DNA of 19,202 nucleotides, taken from positions 1 to 19,202 of the forward strand of contig OY843681.1 of assembly GCA_963693005.1 (NCBI GenBank), read 5' to 3'. The position numbers and the translations under genes were made by a program. Origin of the DNA: Bodonicaedibacter sp963693005 (GTDB lineage: Bacteria; Pseudomonadota; Alphaproteobacteria; UBA6184). This document shows, piece after piece, positions 14,997 through 19,202 of this stretch (the stretch's first letter is position 1; each line of letters begins with the position of its first letter). The notes beneath the pieces are model-generated. The model was not told the origin of the DNA. It was given only the letters and a program-made list of their open reading frames with translations, and ran no database searches.

Positions 14997-15006
14997 TGGT
15001 GGGCAG
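14997..15006 (+). promoter_or_regulatory. Putative trans-splice acceptor of the repeat-protein gene
   Basis: TGGTGGGCAG has its AG at 15005-15006, 2 nt before the ATG at 15009, preceded by a T/G-rich run. The motif here (TGGTGG) departs from TGGTGY. Confidence 0.4.
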
Positions 15007-15008
15007 CG

Positions 15009-18000
15009 ATGGCGAAGCCGGCATCCCGGGCGACGTGGGAGCTGAAGCTGCAGCAGCACCAGGACGACATCGACAAGCGCGAGGCCTTCATCGCGGCGCA
15101 GGAGAAGCGCTTCGCCTCGCTGCAGTCCAAGGCGGACGACCTCCACCGCCGCGAGGTCGTCGTCAAGGCCCGCGAGGACAGGGCCGCCGCCGGGGAGCTG
15201 CGCTACGGGCAGCTGCAGGCCCTCGAGGCCCGGGTCACCGCGGCGCAGCAGAGCCTCGAGGAGCGGGAGGCGGAGCTGATGCAGCGGGTCGAGGCGCTTG
15301 AGGAGGCCGAGGACGGGGCCGCCGAAGCCTACCACGCCCAGTTGTTGGAGTACGACGCGAAGGAGAAGGAGCTCGCCGAGCGGGAGGCGCGGCTCGCAGC
15401 CTCCACCGCGGCCCTGGACGCGAGCCACCGGGCGCACACCGAGGTGGTCGAGCAGCGCGGGGCGGCCGCGGTGAAGGCCGAGGCGGCGGCCGTGGAGGCG
15501 CTCCACAAGGCCCTCTCGGAGCGGCAGCAGATGGAGCAGGTCGCCGCCCAGGTGCGGCACTCGCGCGAGGACGTGGACGGGGCGCTGCAGCTCGCCCGCG
15601 ACCTCCAGAGCTACGACGAGCGGGTCCGCCGCCAGCTCCGATCGCTCGAGGCCCAGACCGCCCGCGACAAGGAGGCCGCCGCCATCGCGAGGCAGGAGGC
15701 CGAGGCCGCGGCCGGGGACGCCGACACCGCCCTGGCGGAGCTCCGGGAGCGGGAGCTCGTCGCGGACGCCCGTGAGACGCGGCTGCAGCGGTCCGAGGCG
15801 ACCACGGCCGAGGTGTCGAAGCGGCAGGCCCAGCGGGAGGAGGAGCTCGTCGCCCAGGCCGCCGCCCTCGCCGCCCAAGGGGAGGCCCTGCAGCAGCGGG
15901 AGGAGGCGCTCGCTGTGGCCCACTCGCAGTGCGCTGACGAGAAGGCGCGGCTCGAAGCCAAGGGCAAGGCCATGAAACGCGAGACGGCTCGTGTGGCCAA
16001 GGCGTCGCAGCGGAGCGCCAAGGAGCACACCGACGCCGAGGACACCCAGCGGCACTGCGACGAGTGGGCCACGCGCCTTGCCCGGTGGGAGGACGAGCTT
16101 GCCTGGCGCGAGGACGAGCTCGCCCGCTTCGCGGAGGCGGCGACCAACGCCCCGCAGCGGGGCCCTGTGTACAGCGCCGGGCACGTGAACCGTGCCATCG
16201 TGGAGGTGCAGATGCAGAGGGTGCGGGAGCACTACGAGGCGGGCCGCAAGCGGCGCGTGCTGTCCGCCCTCCTGCCCCGCCACCGCCACGGGCAGTCCCA
16301 GTCCTCCCGCACCATCGGCAGTGGCATCCCCGCCCCGGAGGCGGGCTCCGCCGCTCTCGGGGCGACCTCGCAGGCGGCGCAGCGCCAGGCAGCGGACGCG
16401 GCCAAGGAGACGAGCATCATGTCCACGTCGCATGTCCTCGGCCTCCGCCGCAACGTCGCCGCGCTGGAGAAGACGTTCCGCCGCAACGTAGGCGGGGCGA
16501 TCGACCTGAGCGCCGAGGCCGGGGGTGGCCGCCCCCGCATCCGCAGCGACACCTTCCTCCCGGACGAGCAGGTCGTCATCGCGCTGGCCGTGGCGCGGGA
16601 GCGGGACCTCGGGGCGGAGACGTGCATGCGCAACCTCCTGCGGCAGTGCCCCGTGAGCGACCCCACCCCGCCCTCCACCGGCGCCGCCGTCCGCAGCGCG
16701 CCGCCCGCGGTGGAGGGCGCGTCGCTGGAGGTCCACGCGTGGCGCCGGAAACTCCTCTCCCACATCGTCGCCCGGGACGAGGCCATCCTCGCCGAGCGGG
16801 AGGCGCTCCTCGGTGAGGCGTGCGGCATCCTGTCCCGGTGGCGGGCGCGGCGGCAGGCGGCGACGTCCGCGGGGCCCGGGGCGCCGAGCGAGGACAGCGA
16901 TGAGCACACGCCGGGTGTCTTTGGCAGCGACAGCGACACCGACGAGGACCCGGAGCAGCTCGCCGTCGGTGTCCTCCACACTGCCCCGACCGACTCCGAG
17001 GCCTCCGACTCCGCTGGGTCCGGCTCGGACGCAGAAGGCGCCGATGCGCAGGAGGGGTCCATGGGGCAGAGCTCCCGGCCTCGGTCAACGAAGGACAGCT
17101 CCCGCCACAGCGCGAAGCCGAGCAGCCGGAGCGACTGTGACGGCAAAGGCAGCGCCAGGAGCAGCGCTGGGGAGAGCATCAAGCGCGGCAGCAAGGACAG
17201 TGGAAGCAAGGATAAGGGGGCCGGCAGCGAAGAGGACGACTACGATGACGACTACGACGACTACGGCGATGACGACGGCTTCGAGGACCCGGCCCCTGGG
17301 GCTGGGAAATCCAACAACGACGCTGGTGATGAGGCCTCCGAGACGGAGCGAAGCCGGAAGAGCTCTAGTGCTGACGCCGTCGCTCCTGACGCCGCGGACC
17401 CCGACGCTGACGCTGCACCCAAGGCTCCCGCGGCGGAGGCGACACCCCGCGATGGGCAGAGCGAAGGGAGCAGCGCCCCGGGTGAGGACTCAGGCCGCCG
17501 GACCGCTCGCAGCTCCAGGGCGGAGTCCGATGGAGACGTGGAGGCGCCTGATGGGGCGAAGCGCGAGCAGACAGGCGACGGCCGCGCCTCGACCCCGACA
17601 CAGCTGTCATCCCGCGGCGGACAGGAGGCGCCCGACCCGGCCCATGCCGAGGCCGAGCCGTCCGTGTCCGGGACCTCACCGCCAGCGTCCGGTCGGGGCG
17701 ACGGTGCAGCCGCTGATGAGGCCACGACGGACCCCAAGGCATCAGCGGAGGGCACGCCGGAGAAAGTCAAAGCGTCGGACGAGGGGGGTGAGAAGACCTC
17801 TGTCGCTGAGGAGGTCGTCGAGGTGGTGGAGGAGGATGGCACCCCGTCACAGAACCATGACGGTGAGGGCGACATCGATCACTCCGCCCCTGTCTCCGCT
17901 CCCACCGACAAACGGGAGGAGCAAACGTCGACCCCGCGCAAAGCTGAGCCAGACACCGCGTCACCACCCGAGCCTGTGCCCGCGGCCAAGGAGACAGCTC

Positions 18001-19202
18001 CCGCTGAAGACGTCCGCAAGGCAGACGGTCACCACGAAGAGGCGGTCGTCGGGCCGCTCCACCACGACAGCGACGATGACCTCGACTACGCTGCCCCTCG
18101 ACCTGCTCCAGTGCCAACGGCCGACGACGAAGTTGTGAAGAAGGACACTGCACCGAGTCCGGTGCGGAGCCCCAGAACCGCCGACACCGCGAGCAAGCAA
18201 GAGCCGCACCATGAGGAAGACGCCGTCGTCGGGCCGCTCCACCACGACAGCGACGATGACCTCGACTACGCCGCGCCACCGCCCGCTGCACCACCTGTGG
18301 AACCGGAGAAGACACCACCTGCCGAGGAGGCGACCCCGCCCCCAGCACCGGAGGATAAGCCGAGGGATAGTCCAAAGGTCTCCAACGAAAAGGAGAAGTC
18401 GACACCGCCACATGACGAAGAGGAGGCGGTGGTGGGGCCGCTCCACCACGACAGCGACGACGATCTCGACTACGGCGCGCCTCCTCCACCGGTAGTCCAG
18501 GAGCCGGCGGTGCAAGATGATGCGAAGAGCAAGGAACCCGAGAAGAAGACCGACGAGGTGGGGGCGGATGAGCGCTACGACGCCTCGCAGCAACAAGAGA
18601 GGCCGCACGACGACGACGTGGTCGTGGGTCCGATCCACCACGACAGCGACGACGACCTCGACTACGCCGCTCCCCCACCGGCACCACCAGCGCCATCGGA
18701 GCCCACAGCCGCCAAGACCCCACGTGCCGAGGAAGCACCACACACCCAACCGAAGGCAGCGGACGCCTCGGATACGAAGAAGGAGCTGTCGCCATCAAGG
18801 CACCACGACGAGGAAGACGCCGTCGTGGGGCCGCTCCACCACGACAGCGACGATGACCTCGCCTACGCCGCGCCACCGCCCGCTGCACCGCCTGTGGAAC
18901 CGGAGAAGACACCACACGCTGAGGAAGCGACCCCGCCCCCAGCACCGGAGGATAAGCCGAGGGATAGTCCAAGGGTCTCCAACGAAAAGGAGAGGTCGCT
19001 ACCGCCGCACGAGGAGGAGGCGGTGGTCGGGCCGCTCCACCACGATAGTGACGACGACCTCGACTACTCCGCCCCACCCCCAGCTTCCACGACTGCCCCT
19101 GCCGCTACCGCTACCGCTACCGAGCTGGCCGCTCCTGTCGTGGATGGGCAGCGCACGGAGACACCGCGAGGGTCGACCACGGAGCCGCCGAGCACCGACG
19201 CC
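15009..19202 (+). CDS. Giant coiled-coil protein with acidic repeat array (3' end outside window)
   Basis: The frame is open without a stop from the ATG at 15009 to the window edge: 1398 codons and incomplete. Residues about 8-380 are coiled coil (QQHQDDIDKREAFIAAQEKR onward). Residues about 384-625 are mixed and more ordered (VNRAIVEVQMQRVREHYEAG; DEQVVIALAVARERD), ending with an Arg-rich helix (ILSRWRARRQ). After residue 630 the protein is disordered, Ser/Asp/Glu-rich, with a dense Asp/Tyr block at 741-760. From residue about 950 it carries repeats of AVVGPLHHDSDDDLDYAAP separated by Pro/Lys/Glu-rich linkers. I do not recognise the family; large coiled-coil and acidic-repeat proteins are common in flagellar and cytoskeletal structures of protists, which is only a hint. 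The start is supported by CAG-CG-ATG, and the constant frame through the repeats by conserved peptide with varied codons. Confidence 0.88.
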   Translation, partial: MAKPASRATWELKLQQHQDDIDKREAFIAAQEKRFASLQSKADDLHRREVVVKAREDRAAAGELRYGQLQALEARVTAAQQSLEEREAELMQRVEALEEAEDGAAEAYHAQLLEYDAKEKELAEREARLAASTAALDASHRAHTEVVEQRGAAAVKAEAAAVEALHKALSERQQMEQVAAQVRHSREDVDGALQLARDLQSYDERVRRQLRSLEAQTARDKEAAAIARQEAEAAAGDADTALAELRERELVADARETRLQRSEATTAEVSKRQAQREEELVAQAAALAAQGEALQQREEALAVAHSQCADEKARLEAKGKAMKRETARVAKASQRSAKEHTDAEDTQRHCDEWATRLARWEDELAWREDELARFAEAATNAPQRGPVYSAGHVNRAIVEVQMQRVREHYEAGRKRRVLSALLPRHRHGQSQSSRTIGSGIPAPEAGSAALGATSQAAQRQAADAAKETSIMSTSHVLGLRRNVAALEKTFRRNVGGAIDLSAEAGGGRPRIRSDTFLPDEQVVIALAVARERDLGAETCMRNLLRQCPVSDPTPPSTGAAVRSAPPAVEGASLEVHAWRRKLLSHIVARDEAILAEREALLGEACGILSRWRARRQAATSAGPGAPSEDSDEHTPGVFGSDSDTDEDPEQLAVGVLHTAPTDSEASDSAGSGSDAEGADAQEGSMGQSSRPRSTKDSSRHSAKPSSRSDCDGKGSARSSAGESIKRGSKDSGSKDKGAGSEEDDYDDDYDDYGDDDGFEDPAPGAGKSNNDAGDEASETERSRKSSSADAVAPDAADPDADAAPKAPAAEATPRDGQSEGSSAPGEDSGRRTARSSRAESDGDVEAPDGAKREQTGDGRASTPTQLSSRGGQEAPDPAHAEAEPSVSGTSPPASGRGDGAAADEATTDPKASAEGTPEKVKASDEGGEKTSVAEEVVEVVEEDGTPSQNHDGEGDIDHSAPVSAPTDKREEQTSTPRKAEPDTASPPEPVPAAKETAPAEDVRKADGHHEEAVVGPLHHDSDDDLDYAAPRPAPVPTADDEVVKKDTAPSPVRSPRTADTASKQEPHHEEDAVVGPLHHDSDDDLDYAAPPPAAPPVEPEKTPPAEEATPPPAPEDKPRDSPKVSNEKEKSTPPHDEEEAVVGPLHHDSDDDLDYGAPPPPVVQEPAVQDDAKSKEPEKKTDEVGADERYDASQQQERPHDDDVVVGPIHHDSDDDLDYAAPPPAPPAPSEPTAAKTPRAEEAPHTQPKAADASDTKKELSPSRHHDEEDAVVGPLHHDSDDDLAYAAPPPAAPPVEPEKTPHAEEATPPPAPEDKPRDSPRVSNEKERSLPPHEEEAVVGPLHHDSDDDLDYSAPPPASTTAPAATATATELAAPVVDGQRTETPRGSTTEPPSTDA
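17229..17288 (+). repeat. Asp/Tyr-rich block in the giant protein
   Basis: Twenty codons dominated by GAC and TAC encode an Asp/Tyr/Glu block (EEDDYDDDYDDY at its start, GFED at its end). It is low-complexity coding sequence, possibly a calcium- or tubulin-facing acidic patch (inference). Confidence 0.8.
17856..17891 (+). repeat. Degenerate first unit of the acidic repeat
   Basis: HDGEGDIDHSAP aligns without gaps with HDSDDDLDYAAP of the later units, and acidic Val-rich residues (VVEVVEED) precede it. It lies 207 bp before the matching point of the first good unit, within the spacing seen between good units, so it is probably a decayed or ancestral copy. Confidence 0.6.
18030..19076 (+). repeat. 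Six-unit acidic repeat array, core GPLHHDSDDDLDY
   Basis: Units begin at 18030, 18207, 18411, 18606, 18801 and 19008 (spacing 177-207 bp, 59-69 codons). Each encodes a His/Glu/Asp lead, then (A/V)VVGP(L/I)HHDSDDDL(D/A)Y and (A/G/S)AP. Unit 4 has Ile for Leu, and unit 5 has Ala for the last Asp (DLAY). The Val-Val pair is written with different codons in different units (GTC GTC, GTG GTG, GTC GTG, GTG GTC), so the peptide rather than the DNA is conserved. DSDDD fits a casein kinase 2 site. Linkers are Pro/Lys/Glu/Thr-rich. Confidence 0.92.
18213..19007 (+). repeat. Segmental duplication within the array (18213-18410 and 18810-19007)
   Basis: Two stretches of 198 bp, offset by 597 bp, differ at only about a dozen bases by hand alignment and include the otherwise variable linker (PPVEPEKTP, EDKPRDSP). 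Other linkers are unrelated. This marks a recent block copy or gene-conversion event covering units 2-3 and 5-6. Confidence 0.85.
19104..19121 (+). repeat. Short (GCTACC)x3 tandem repeat
   Basis: Three perfect hexanucleotides encode Ala-Thr-Ala-Thr-Ala-Thr after the last visible acidic unit. Confidence 0.85.

Noticed and set aside
18063..18098. Reading the acidic core DSDDDLDYAAP as an EF-hand calcium loop
   Set aside because: It lacks the Gly at loop position 6 and the Glu at position 12, and has no flanking helices.
16813..18138. 441-codon + frame inside the giant gene
   Set aside because: Arg/Thr/Pro-rich off-frame reading of the Ser/acidic region. The frame from 15009 carries the coiled coil and conserved repeats.
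18030..19067. Regularly spaced repeats that could suggest a CRISPR array
   Set aside because: Repeats are in frame, differ at synonymous sites, and spacing is 177-207 bp. The context is a eukaryotic coding sequence with no cas genes.

Overview
The window looks like nuclear DNA from a unicellular eukaryote with a compact, very GC-rich genome (about 70% G+C by eye; nearly all codons end in G or C). Thirteen protein-coding genes lie head-to-tail on the + strand, separated by spacers of only about 80-210 bp. None shows an obvious intron. Several are specifically eukaryotic: eIF3k, a LYR-motif protein, a plant-like Maf protein, an HSD17B11-like reductase, an extended bS18-type ribosomal protein and long coiled-coil proteins. 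In almost every spacer a YAG trinucleotide sits a few bases before the first ATG. Unidirectional intronless genes with acceptor-like AGs just before the start codon fit a polycistronic genome that matures mRNA by spliced-leader trans-splicing. Euglenozoa (kinetoplastid or diplonemid relatives) are the best guess. This is inference: no spliced-leader gene or rRNA is present to prove it, and dinoflagellate-like lineages remain possible.

Layout: (1) 2-1228, 3' part of a gene for a protein with a C-terminal tail anchor; (2) 1324-2898, coiled-coil protein; (3) 2979-3686, LYR-motif protein, probably mitochondrial; (4) 3808-4440, Maf-type nucleotide pyrophosphatase; (5) 4528-5136, eIF3 subunit K; (6) 5263-7359, long coiled coil with a C-terminal membrane anchor, golgin-like in architecture; (7) 7444-8385, mitoribosomal bS18-like protein; (8) 8569-10950, IQ-motif protein with Pro-rich basic TPPR segments; (9) 11041-12129, metallo-beta-lactamase-fold hydrolase with a presequence-like N-terminus; (10) 12211-12705, small Pro/Arg-rich unknown; (11) 12837-13727, membrane-anchored short-chain dehydrogenase; (12) 13937-14914, unknown protein ending in a CaaX-like box; (13) 15009 to the window end, a very large protein with a coiled-coil N-terminus, a Ser/acidic middle and an array of acidic repeats, running off the right edge.

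The genes do not form one pathway. As in other polycistronic genomes, neighbours are functionally mixed: mitochondrial translation and import-type proteins (3, 7, 9), cytosolic translation (5), nucleotide hygiene (4), lipid or steroid-type redox (11), and scaffold or cytoskeletal-type proteins (2, 6, 8, 13). The most unusual features are the repeat array of gene 13, a spacer motif TGGTGY(N)3-4 that recurs before eight of the start codons, and the CaaX-ended unknown protein of gene 12.
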